A DNA stretch of 64,000 bases from Paenibacillus sp. V4I3 (GTDB taxonomy: Bacteria; Bacillota; Bacilli; Paenibacillales; NBRC-103111). Shown piece after piece: positions 1 to 7,878 of the stretch (positions are counted from its first letter, which is position 1; each line of letters starts with the position of its first letter). The stretch lies in contig NZ_JAUSZA010000001.1 in assembly GCF_030817215.1 (NCBI RefSeq), forward strand, positions 6,174,501 to 6,238,500, in the 5' to 3' direction. Made by a program: the position numbers and the translations under genes. A model generated the notes under the pieces. That model made no database searches and was not told the DNA's origin. It saw only the letters and a list, made by a program, of their open reading frames with translations.

Positions 1-1246
1 TTTTGCCGTCGTTCGAAATAATGGATGGATTGCCCGAAACCCAGATGACGGATGATCCGTTAACGCCTACAGCCGGAAGTGTAAATGCTTGAGTAATACT
101 GGATACCGTATCCGTCCCTCCATAAACGATGGCCAAGGCCGCTTTATCTGCAGCAACTCGCTGCACGTCCGTCAATTGCTGTTTTACCGTCAAAGTAAAG
201 GTTTTGACATCCGATGAGCTGCCCTTCGTTAAGATCGCCGTTAGTACAACCGATGCGTCGCCACTGCCAGCGAAAGGTCGCTGCACGGTTTTACCATCAT
301 TCGAAATGACGGATGCATTGCTAGACACCCAAGTGATCGTGGAACCGTTTGTCCCGCTAAGCGGCAATGTCAACGGTTGTGTTACACTGCTTGTTGTATC
401 TGTTCCACCGAATGTGATAGTAAGCAGCGCTTTATCTGCAGCTACTTTCTGAGCATCGGTCAACACCGATTTAACTGTCAACGAGAAAGATTTGGTATCC
501 GAAACAGCGCCATAGGTTATTGTAGCTGTGAAAGTAACTACGGCATCCCCTTGCGCTGCTGTTGGACGGTTTACCGTTTTGCCGTCATTCGAAATTATCG
601 CAGCATTGCTGGATACCCAAGTAATCGTGGAACCGTTTGTTCCGCTAAGCGGCAAGGCTAACGGTTGAGTAACAGCGCTAGCCGTATCCGTCCCACCGAA
701 TGTAATCGCCAACGCCGCTTTATCTGCAGCAACTCTTTGGGTTTCCGAGTTCTGCTGCTTAACTGTTAGGGTAAACGTTTTGGTTTTTGATACGTCACCG
801 TAACTGACAGTGGCTGTAAGCGTTGCCTCAACATCCCCTTGCCCTGCGGAAGGTCGAATTACGGTTTGTCCGTCATTGGAAATAACCGAAGGCGTACTCG
901 ATTCCCAACTGATAGTGGAACCATGAGTTCCTGCAAGCGGCAGCGCCATAGCCTGAGTGACTTGATTTTTCGAGTCAGTACCACCGAATGTAATCTCCAA
1001 TTCTTTCAAGTCCGCGGCAACTCGCTGCTCTATCGTCCACTTATTCTGATCTTGCTTTCCTTGTTTCCGCTCCATTGCTCTGCGTATAGCTTCACGGGCT
1101 GTTTCATTCTTGTTCCCTCGTTCAAGAGCATTTTCTAAGCCAGTTTTCTTCTCCGCATGTTTGTTCGGGTGCTCATCATTAGCGAATGCGGCTCCCGTTA
1201 CCATCAGGCTTAGGATCGCTGTGCAAAATAAGACTTTTGACTTCAT
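1..1246 (-). CDS. Secreted surface protein with tandem Ig-like repeats (N-terminal part, cut by window edge)
   Basis: The frame is open from an ATG at 1246 to the window edge, about 415 codons, and the C-terminus is outside. The start is supported by an AGGAGG-like site about 8 nt upstream. The protein begins with a signal peptide (MKSKVLFCTAILSLMVTGAA, then AFA) and a charged linker of about 50 residues. At least four copies follow of a 96-residue module that starts around RVAADKAAL and contains a GGTDT motif, an SxITW strand and an SNDGKTV strand. This pattern matches the atrophied bacterial Ig-like (aBig_2) family seen in Bacillales surface and glycan-binding proteins. The repeat pitch is exactly 288 bp. 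A role in cell-surface or polysaccharide binding is inferred; the functional domain may lie beyond the edge. Confidence 0.8.
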   Translation of the reverse strand, partial: MKSKVLFCTAILSLMVTGAAFANDEHPNKHAEKKTGLENALERGNKNETAREAIRRAMERKQGKQDQNKWTIEQRVAADLKELEITFGGTDSKNQVTQAMALPLAGTHGSTISWESSTPSVISNDGQTVIRPSAGQGDVEATLTATVSYGDVSKTKTFTLTVKQQNSETQRVAADKAALAITFGGTDTASAVTQPLALPLSGTNGSTITWVSSNAAIISNDGKTVNRPTAAQGDAVVTFTATITYGAVSDTKSFSLTVKSVLTDAQKVAADKALLTITFGGTDTTSSVTQPLTLPLSGTNGSTITWVSSNASVISNDGKTVQRPFAGSGDASVVLTAILTKGSSSDVKTFTLTVKQQLTDVQRVAADKAALAIVYGGTDTVSSITQAFTLPAVGVNGSSVIWVSGNPSIISNDGK

Positions 1247-1470
1247 TCAGTTGCTCCTCCTCACATTCTTTCTTCCCCATAAATATACTTTCGTGCAATT
1301 TACAATTTTTAGGGGGTGCTGCCTATTTTAGAAAAAAGAATAGTTAAGGTATATAGATGGCCCTGCCCAGCTGTTATAGCAGCTTGTTTGTCACGCAAAT
1401 ATGTTATCCCTTGATTAAGAACGAACATTTCCACAAATCCAGAGGTGGATTATTGACATGGCGGAACCAT

Positions 1471-2301
1471 TCAGCCAGGTAAATTGAACAAATATTCTTG
1501 CTTAATGATTCTAATATTTTCTTCGTGGCATTCTTCTGTAAAAGAAGATTTATAAGCATGCTCATCGCCAAGCGCCGCGATAGCACTCTCATCTTTTGCA
1601 ATGACCGCCTTAACAAGCCGTTCCAAATGATCAGAAGACATATCCAAACGCCTTTTCATCTCCACAGTATCGGTGGTAACTTGTCCATGTCCAGGAACTA
1701 GCAGTTCAATTCTGTGTTGATTTAAAATCTGACTTGCCGTTTTCAACGTTTCCTTATATGCTTTGGCACTATGATAAATAAACGGTAATTCGAAATCTGA
1801 TAAATAATCGCCCGTAATCCAAATACCCAACGGCTCAATGATAGTAAATAATCCGTCCGGCGTGTGTCCTGGGGATTTATAAAAAGTCAATAAAGTATCA
1901 CCTATCCTTAATTCCTCGGCATCTTCCGAGATGATAATATCAAGGATTGGAAATTCGACGGGATAATTTCGATTAATATAATGTTTACTATCGAATTCAT
2001 GAATCAATGAAATCTTATATTCTTTCTTCGGATGACAGCTTAGTGCGTAACTCCCAATTGTTTTTGCGCCCGGAAATGCTTTGTACCCAATAATGTGATC
2101 AAAATCGCCATGCGTAAATAACAGGTATAGCTCGCGATCACCTTTTACCGAATCAACATAGTTCCGAATGTCATCAACTTCATTTGGAAGCCAGTTCGGA
2201 TCAACAATTAATACCAGATCCTTCGTTAGCACAACGGTTGATGTCGTTTGATACAATGCGCTTTGAAAAACGGTTATATGTTCATTTTGATATATAATCA
2301 T
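1471..2301 (-). CDS. MBL-fold metallo-hydrolase
   Basis: A 276-residue protein of the metallo-beta-lactamase fold. Visible motifs are THGDFDH (residues 63-69), GHTPDG (H146), a metal-bridging Asp in ITGDYLSD (D165) and PGHG (H205), the usual order for a binuclear hydrolase. The usual HxHxDH reads HGDFDH, so the second His is replaced by Asp; this occurs in some subfamilies, but the metal site may be unusual. There is no signal peptide, so it is probably cytoplasmic. The substrate cannot be read from the sequence; hydrolysis of a thioester, phosphodiester or lactone is typical of the fold. It is monocistronic and the next gene diverges. Confidence 0.85.
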   Translation of the reverse strand: MIIYQNEHITVFQSALYQTTSTVVLTKDLVLIVDPNWLPNEVDDIRNYVDSVKGDRELYLLFTHGDFDHIIGYKAFPGAKTIGSYALSCHPKKEYKISLIHEFDSKHYINRNYPVEFPILDIIISEDAEELRIGDTLLTFYKSPGHTPDGLFTIIEPLGIWITGDYLSDFELPFIYHSAKAYKETLKTASQILNQHRIELLVPGHGQVTTDTVEMKRRLDMSSDHLERLVKAVIAKDESAIAALGDEHAYKSSFTEECHEENIRIIKQEYLFNLPG

Positions 2302-2470
2302 GAGATTTTGGCTCCTTATATAAAACCTTTTCTTGCTAATTAACCTAACAATGATCTCTCCTATACTACCACGAGTATTTCGCCTATTTTTATTGATTTA
2401 ATAAATCCTCTTCTAATATCCATATTATAACATTTTACATGATGCAGTTTATATTTTTCTTCCACAAAAT

Positions 2471-2488
2471 GGTATAATGATTTATACC
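2471..2488. promoter_or_regulatory. Perfect 7-bp dyad over the -10 box of the sugar dehydrogenase gene
   Basis: GGTATAA and TTATACC are separated by 4 nt. The left arm contains TATAAT (2473-2478), a good -10 box 57 nt before the ATG at 2535. No good -35 box sits at the right distance. A dyad over the -10 is a typical repressor position, but the binding protein is unknown. Confidence 0.4.
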
Positions 2489-2534
2489 AAAAGCTTTACA
2501 CATGTTCATCCTAATCATTGAGGAGGAAATGTTA

Positions 2535-3674
2535 ATGAGAAAGATCCTTGTTATTCTATTAGCTTTAACACTTGGGATAACCGCTGGGTGTACGCCGGAT
2601 AAGGAAGTTAATGAACTATCACCAGGTCAGACTTCAACTACACAATTGGATATTCCCTATAAAATGGAAACCGTCGCCGATGGACTTAATGTCCCTTGGG
2701 AGATGGATATTGCGAAGGATGGCCGGATTTTTTTCACTGAAAGACCTGGTACTCTGCGTGTTATTGAGAAAGGTCTTCTGAACCCTGAGCCGCTTATCTC
2801 TTTCGAAGCCCCCTTCATCAGCGAAGGTGAGGGAGGATTGTTAGGACTTGCGCTTGATCCCTCTTTTATGGAAAACCATTATATCTATGTTTATCACACC
2901 TATCGGGAGAAGGATCAAATCAACAATCGTGTGTTGAGGCTTATCGAAAAAAATAACAAAGCACAGCTGGATAAAGTGTTAATTTCCAGATTACCAGGAG
3001 CGGAAAACCATAACGGCGGAAGGATTAAAATTGGTGCAGATAAGCTGCTATATATCACCTCCGGCGATCGGTATGATCCCCCTTTAGCACAGGACCCAAA
3101 TAGTACAGGAGGCAAAATATTACGAATTGCCCTAGACGGGTCTATTCCTGCCTCTAATCCTTTTAAGAATTCACCCATCTACAGCATGGGACACCGTAAC
3201 CCTCAAGGGCTCGCTTGGCATCCAGATACAGGGCAATTGTACAGCTCCGAACATGGTCAATCCGCACATGATGAGATTAACCTTATTGAACCTGGGGGCA
3301 ATTATGGTTGGCCATTAATTGAAGGTGAAACATCCTCAAGTCCAGAAAAAGCTAATCTAAAAACACCAATCCTCCAAAGCGGAAAAGAAACGTGGGCACC
3401 ATCAGGCGCAGCGTTCGTAAGCAAAGGACCTTGGAAAGGCAGCCTTCTGGTGGCAGGATTACGGGGAGAACGGCTTTTAAAAGTAAACCTAAAAGGTCCA
3501 AAGTACGATACAGTCGCCAACGTGGAGCATTTATTTCAAGGGAAATTCGGCAGGCTTCGCAATGTTTATGAAGGACCTGACGGATCTCTATATCTCATGA
3601 CGAACAACCGTGACGGTCGCGGCAAGCCAAATAAAGGCGATGATAAGATTATTCGTTTGAAGCCGAACTTTTGA
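2535..3674 (+). CDS. PQQ-dependent sugar dehydrogenase family lipoprotein (GSDH/aldose sugar dehydrogenase)
   Basis: 379 residues from the ATG at 2535, chosen because AGGAGG (2521-2526) lies 8 nt upstream; the in-frame ATG at 2529 is too close to it. The N-terminus is a lipoprotein signal with lipobox ITAGC, so the protein is anchored outside the membrane. The body is a six-bladed beta-propeller of the glucose/sorbosone dehydrogenase family (PF07995): NVPWEMD, GLLGLALDP, ENHNGGRI with the catalytic or PQQ-contacting His, GHRNPQGLAW, SEHGQSAHDEIN and GGNYGWP are all present. Known members oxidise aldose sugars at C1 and pass electrons to the respiratory chain. No PQQ biosynthesis genes lie nearby, so cofactor supply is unknown. 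Confidence 0.88.
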   Translation: MRKILVILLALTLGITAGCTPDKEVNELSPGQTSTTQLDIPYKMETVADGLNVPWEMDIAKDGRIFFTERPGTLRVIEKGLLNPEPLISFEAPFISEGEGGLLGLALDPSFMENHYIYVYHTYREKDQINNRVLRLIEKNNKAQLDKVLISRLPGAENHNGGRIKIGADKLLYITSGDRYDPPLAQDPNSTGGKILRIALDGSIPASNPFKNSPIYSMGHRNPQGLAWHPDTGQLYSSEHGQSAHDEINLIEPGGNYGWPLIEGETSSSPEKANLKTPILQSGKETWAPSGAAFVSKGPWKGSLLVAGLRGERLLKVNLKGPKYDTVANVEHLFQGKFGRLRNVYEGPDGSLYLMTNNRDGRGKPNKGDDKIIRLKPNF

Positions 3675-3693
3675 CTCTATGAGAATAACTGAA

Positions 3694-4650
3694 TTAACTT
3701 TTCTCGCTTTGACGGTTCTTGATAGCCCCAATCGTCGCTTTCATGCCTTCCTCGAATGAGGTGGCCGGAACAGGTCCGACTAATCGTTCATATTTCTTGC
3801 CGCTGAGAACCAGTGGATCCTTCGTTAAATACAACATCTCAACCACCTCTTTGATAACTGGACTAAATAACGCAATAAGAGACAAGCTTGCTTTGCCAAG
3901 AGGAAATATAGCTTTGTTCGTCCCGCTTGCTTCTTGGGCCAATTTGACTAAAGCCCGCCCCGAAATCAGGCCCGAACCAGGAATATTCCAATTCTGCCCG
4001 TACGCCTCTTTTCGACTTGCTAGTTCCACAATCATTTTAGCTGCATCCGGTAAGTACACGAATTCACAGGAAACCTTCATATTTCCAATGAAAATGGTCG
4101 GCTTGCCAGCCGCGATATCTTGTAAGGTTGAACACAGATATGAAGAATCAGTTGCGGAAGGACCATAATAATCAGGCAATCTGACGATGAGGCCCTGAAC
4201 CTGATTCCAGCGGCGGCTGAAAAACATTTTTTCAAATTCAAGCTTCGTTTTTCCTTTCACCGTGTGAGGATTTTTGGGATACTCTTCGTCGATGGGCTCC
4301 AATGTCGTTCTTCTTCCATAAGGATAAATGCCGTCCACAGCCACAACCTTGACTCCAAGCCTGTTAGCAGCCATCATAACCGACTCCCCCATCGGCAGCA
4401 GTTTGGACTTCATTTCGTTATAAGGGATGGAAGCACTGTGGAAAATAACATCGGCTCCCTTGGAAGCTTCGTAGACATCGTCCGAATTAAACACGTCTCC
4501 AGTTATTAATGTTAAGTTAACAGGTCCGTTTAAATCCTTCTTTAATCGTTCGAGCTTTGAAAGCGTACGTCCGAAGGCAACCGTTTCTATCCCCCTCTTA
4601 ACCAATTCGGCGACAATCGCCACTCCTGTTTCTCCTGTTGCACCTAACAC
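3694..4650 (-). CDS. NAD(P)-binding epimerase/dehydratase-like protein
   Basis: About 318 residues of the extended SDR/NAD-dependent epimerase family. The glycine-rich nucleotide loop LGATGETG stands at the very N-terminus, followed by GDVF and a YPYGRR segment in place of the usual YxxxK. The start is odd: the frame opens at GTG (4650) with AAAGG five nt upstream, and a stop lies just four codons before it. Family members normally begin with an M-K-x-I/V-beta strand before the GxxGxxG loop. Here, one extra G relative to GTG-AAA-GCT-ATT-GTG would explain the loss, so a one-base frameshift at the 5' end is possible. It diverges from the gerAB remnant with only 28 bp between them. Confidence 0.75.
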   Translation of the reverse strand: MLGATGETGVAIVAELVKRGIETVAFGRTLSKLERLKKDLNGPVNLTLITGDVFNSDDVYEASKGADVIFHSASIPYNEMKSKLLPMGESVMMAANRLGVKVVAVDGIYPYGRRTTLEPIDEEYPKNPHTVKGKTKLEFEKMFFSRRWNQVQGLIVRLPDYYGPSATDSSYLCSTLQDIAAGKPTIFIGNMKVSCEFVYLPDAAKMIVELASRKEAYGQNWNIPGSGLISGRALVKLAQEASGTNKAIFPLGKASLSLIALFSPVIKEVVEMLYLTKDPLVLSGKKYERLVGPVPATSFEEGMKATIGAIKNRQSEKS

Positions 4651-4678
4651 AATAGCCTTTCACAAGGGGCGTGTATAT

Positions 4679-5774
4679 ATGGGTACAGATCAAATTTTCC
4701 CGCGACAATTCATGATTATCGTCATCCTATACGCCATTGGAACGGCAATCTTGGTTATTCCGGCATCAGTAGCAGCAGAAGTAAAGCAGGATGCATGGAT
4801 GCCACAAATGGTAAGCATTGCAATGGGGGTTGTTCTCATTTGGCTATATATATTTATTTCTAAGAAGTTCCCACAGTGTTCTATTTTTGAAATTAATGAG
4901 AAAGTTTTTGGCAAGTGGTTGGGAAAGTTCATCACGCTCGGTCTTGCACTATTACACTCATTTTTTGCTCACAAGTTCTTTTTTATGTGGGCCATTTTAT
5001 GATCACTCAAATCATGCCGACTACGCCAATTCAAGCTATTCACATCTTATTCATGCTAGTTGTCGTAATGGGAGCAAAGCTAGGGATGGTTGTCATGTTA
5101 AGAACTGCAGAGATCTTCTTCCCATGGATTATGCTATTATTTATCTTATTCATGGTCATTAGTATTCCTAATATGGAAATTAACAATATTTTACCGGTTG
5201 GGGAAATAACAACCCTTCCAGTCGTTCGATCTGCAATAAGAATCACTAGTTATACTTATATCTCTTTGTTTATTACGATTGGTCCCATCATTCATCAAGT
5301 TACTAGTATGCAAAAGGCTAAGAAAGCTTATTTAATCGGCGTAATCGTAAGTGGCATGATGATGCTTCTACTTATCGTAACAATGTTCTGGTATTAGGGG
5401 CAGATAATATATCTAAGCAAGTTTATCCTAGTTACGCCCTGGCGCAAAGAATTAATATTGCGAATTTTTTACAACGAATTGAAGTGATTGCGGCATTTTT
5501 GTGGCTTGTTTCGATTTATTTCAAACTATCTATGTTTTTTTACACAACGATAAAAGGCATTGCGCATGTTTTCCATTTTCGTGATTACAAAATACTTTGT
5601 TTTCCATTAGGACTGATTATTACGGTCTTATCTCTTGTTGTCTATCCAAATACAGCCTATGAAGATAAATGGGATAACTTAACGTTTATTCCCCTTGCTC
5701 TCCTTATAGGTATTGTTTATCCTCTCTTGATTGTATGGATAAGTTGGATGCGAAAATCGTCCATCCGTGGGTAA
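4679..5774 (+). pseudogene. gerAB: gerAB-type spore germination permease, two frameshifts
   Basis: Three successive reading frames together give one GerAB-like protein (spore germination, amino-acid permease superfamily) of about 365 residues, the family's usual length. Frame one (from 4679) starts MGTDQIFPRQF and holds the first membrane helices, stopping near 5000. Frame two contains MITQIMPTTPIQAIH and several helices, stopping at 5397. Frame three resumes near 5382 as NVLVLGADN, continues through YPSYALAQRINIANFLQRIE and ends at 5774. Each shift equals one missing base. No gerAA or gerAC partner is adjacent, so this is an orphan, decayed germinant-receptor B subunit. Assembly error is the main alternative. 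Confidence 0.85.
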
Positions 5775-5783
5775 ATGGCATGA

Positions 5784-6173
5784 CTAAATGCGCTTATCGC
5801 GCTGCAGCCATAACTTGTCTATCCAAAAAGCAATTGTAATCCCTATGACATATCTAAATAAATCAACCGTTACATATCCTCTTCCAAGTATGAGCGATCC
5901 AATGACCGTATTTCTTATATCGATTATCCATTCTGCTTTATATAACTGACTGATTTCAATAGCAAAGCTAAATATGACGCTGATCCTTACCGACCATGTT
6001 AAACTTCTCAGTATAAAAATAAATCGAAAACCAAAATAGACCATACTTGCCCAAAGCACGTCCCCAGCATGTTTAGCAATAAATAATGGGATTACACCGG
6101 AGAACGTTCTTGAGCTTAAGCCTAAAACGACGGTAGTTATGATGGCTGCAAAATACTTTATTCGAGTATTCAA
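5784..6173 (-). CDS. DUF2809 family membrane protein
   Basis: 129 residues with four predicted membrane segments. It matches the DUF2809 pattern: a short N-terminal helix, FIAKHAGDVLWASMVYFGFR, an SFAIEISQLY segment, and a terminal VDLFRYVIGITIAFWID segment. The function of the family is unknown. It is convergent with the gerAB remnant, with 9 bp between the stops, and appears to be monocistronic. Confidence 0.75.
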   Translation of the reverse strand: MNTRIKYFAAIITTVVLGLSSRTFSGVIPLFIAKHAGDVLWASMVYFGFRFIFILRSLTWSVRISVIFSFAIEISQLYKAEWIIDIRNTVIGSLILGRGYVTVDLFRYVIGITIAFWIDKLWLQRDKRI

Positions 6174-6315
6174 ATAGTAACCTACTTCCTATTAAATAGA
6201 CTCACTAACTGGTGTATCCTTCTCATTTGTTAAGGATTAAATTTACATTATCAGCTACACTATTTATACTAAAAGATGATTTTGATTATTGAAAGTGGAA
6301 AAAAGGAGTTATTCT

Positions 6316-7878
6316 ATGAGTTCTCCCATTTTAAACGATGACCAATGGTTGACGCTGCTGGAGTACGTAGCCGAAACTTATAATGACGTTACCCTTAGTC
6401 GAGGGTTTACTTACTTTAAACAACAGCGGGTAGCTTCCCTGATCATTTCAGAGACTCGAGTCGTTCAGGCAAGGGTATCAGAGGAAGAATCAGGCGACTA
6501 CCGAGTCACTCTGAACTTAGACAAGCCCCGCTCCAGTCAATGTAGTTGTCCAGTACCAGCCTCTTGCAAGCATATGGCCGCAGTTTGGATGGAGCTCGGG
6601 GATCGTCTGGGTTACCCCGCTTCCCAAATTATGAATGCCAAACTGCATCTAAAGCGGGCTACTTCCATGACCTCCTTGGAGTCTACGCTCATACAATTGC
6701 CCAAAATGGATGTATCCGGCTGGCAGAAGTTTCTGAATCAATACACGTCGCTCATTAAGGCGACATATGATTTAGGAAATTATGTTGACATGCTGCGGCA
6801 ACAGTTGCAAAACATGAAGAAGATCTCTATTCCTTTTTCTGATACCGATCAGATTTTTTTTGACATGCATCAGGAATTATTTATCCTAAGAAAAACAAAA
6901 GAGCAGAACGCACAAGGTGGCGTAAATTATTACACCTCTTCCACCCTTTACCGGGTTTACGATGAGATTCATACTTGGCTGAAGCACAAATCGCCCCTTG
7001 TCAACTTCTCGCTCTCCGGAGAACGCCTTGAACAAACGTTAAGTTATATCAGACTGCAGATGGCTGCAGAATTGGGTCATAATTATCATGATTATGGCGT
7101 CTACACCGTGCTTTGGAAATATTGGGTTACCCCAGATCCCGAGGCAAGCCAATATGTAACTAAGGAAATAGAAGCTCTTGAGACGATGACAATGGACAGT
7201 CCCTCACCTTCTCTCTCAGCCGCAAAGGCTTTCTTATATTTGCAGCAATCTAGGAGCAAAGAAGCCTGGAAGGCTTTAGAAGCGAATGATATTTTCAAAG
7301 AAGCCCCTGCCAAACTATTTATTCCTTTCCTAGACTATCTATATGACACCCAGAACTGGGAAGAGTTAGTGAGTTGGTTGAGAAGATCAGCATCTTTTTT
7401 CAATAGGAAAAGGACCAAAGAACTTGATGTTTATGCCGATTTTTGGACAAAAGCCATCGTGCATCTCCCCCAAGCAGAAGAATACATGTGGAGCGTTCTA
7501 GAAGAGCTATTGCCTTATTCTTTTCGGATTATTGAGGAAATGCTGTACGAACAAAGAAAATGGAAGCCTTGGTTGGAAATGCAGATCCTTCAGGGGCATG
7601 ACCCTCTTTACCATCGCGTCAATGTTCTGCAGCCGATTGAGAAGGATACACCAAAACTCCTTCTACCTTATTACCATCAAGCGGTAGATCACTATGTCAG
7701 TTTGAAAAATCGGCATGATTACAAATTAGCGGTAAGACTCCTCAAGAGGCTCGATAAAGTGTACAAGAAAATGAAACAAACCGAGCGATGGGAACATTTC
7801 TTTTCCGGTTTCGTGGAACGGCACAGCAGGCTGAGGGCGCTGCAAGAGGAACTTAGGAAAGGAAAGCTACTCGGATGA
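6316..7878 (+). CDS. SWIM zinc-finger protein (YwqB-like)
   Basis: 520 residues from the ATG at 6316, preceded by AAAGGAG at 8 nt; the upstream in-frame TTG has no such site. A SWIM zinc finger is visible near the N-terminus as C76-S-C78 then C84-K-H86 (CxCxnCxH). The rest is mostly alpha-helical with TPR-like character in the C-terminal half. SWIM domains bind DNA or protein. The stop overlaps the ATG of the SNF2 helicase gene (ATGA), so the two are translationally coupled, as for the ywqB-ywqA pair of Bacillus subtilis. They probably act as a complex in DNA or nucleoprotein remodelling; the exact role is unknown. Confidence 0.85.
   Translation: MSSPILNDDQWLTLLEYVAETYNDVTLSRGFTYFKQQRVASLIISETRVVQARVSEEESGDYRVTLNLDKPRSSQCSCPVPASCKHMAAVWMELGDRLGYPASQIMNAKLHLKRATSMTSLESTLIQLPKMDVSGWQKFLNQYTSLIKATYDLGNYVDMLRQQLQNMKKISIPFSDTDQIFFDMHQELFILRKTKEQNAQGGVNYYTSSTLYRVYDEIHTWLKHKSPLVNFSLSGERLEQTLSYIRLQMAAELGHNYHDYGVYTVLWKYWVTPDPEASQYVTKEIEALETMTMDSPSPSLSAAKAFLYLQQSRSKEAWKALEANDIFKEAPAKLFIPFLDYLYDTQNWEELVSWLRRSASFFNRKRTKELDVYADFWTKAIVHLPQAEEYMWSVLEELLPYSFRIIEEMLYEQRKWKPWLEMQILQGHDPLYHRVNVLQPIEKDTPKLLLPYYHQAVDHYVSLKNRHDYKLAVRLLKRLDKVYKKMKQTERWEHFFSGFVERHSRLRALQEELRKGKLLG

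Noticed and set aside
129..1138. Plus-strand genes in the first kilobase
   Set aside because: They are shadows of the minus-strand Ig-repeat frame, which has a signal peptide, ribosome binding site and repeating domains.
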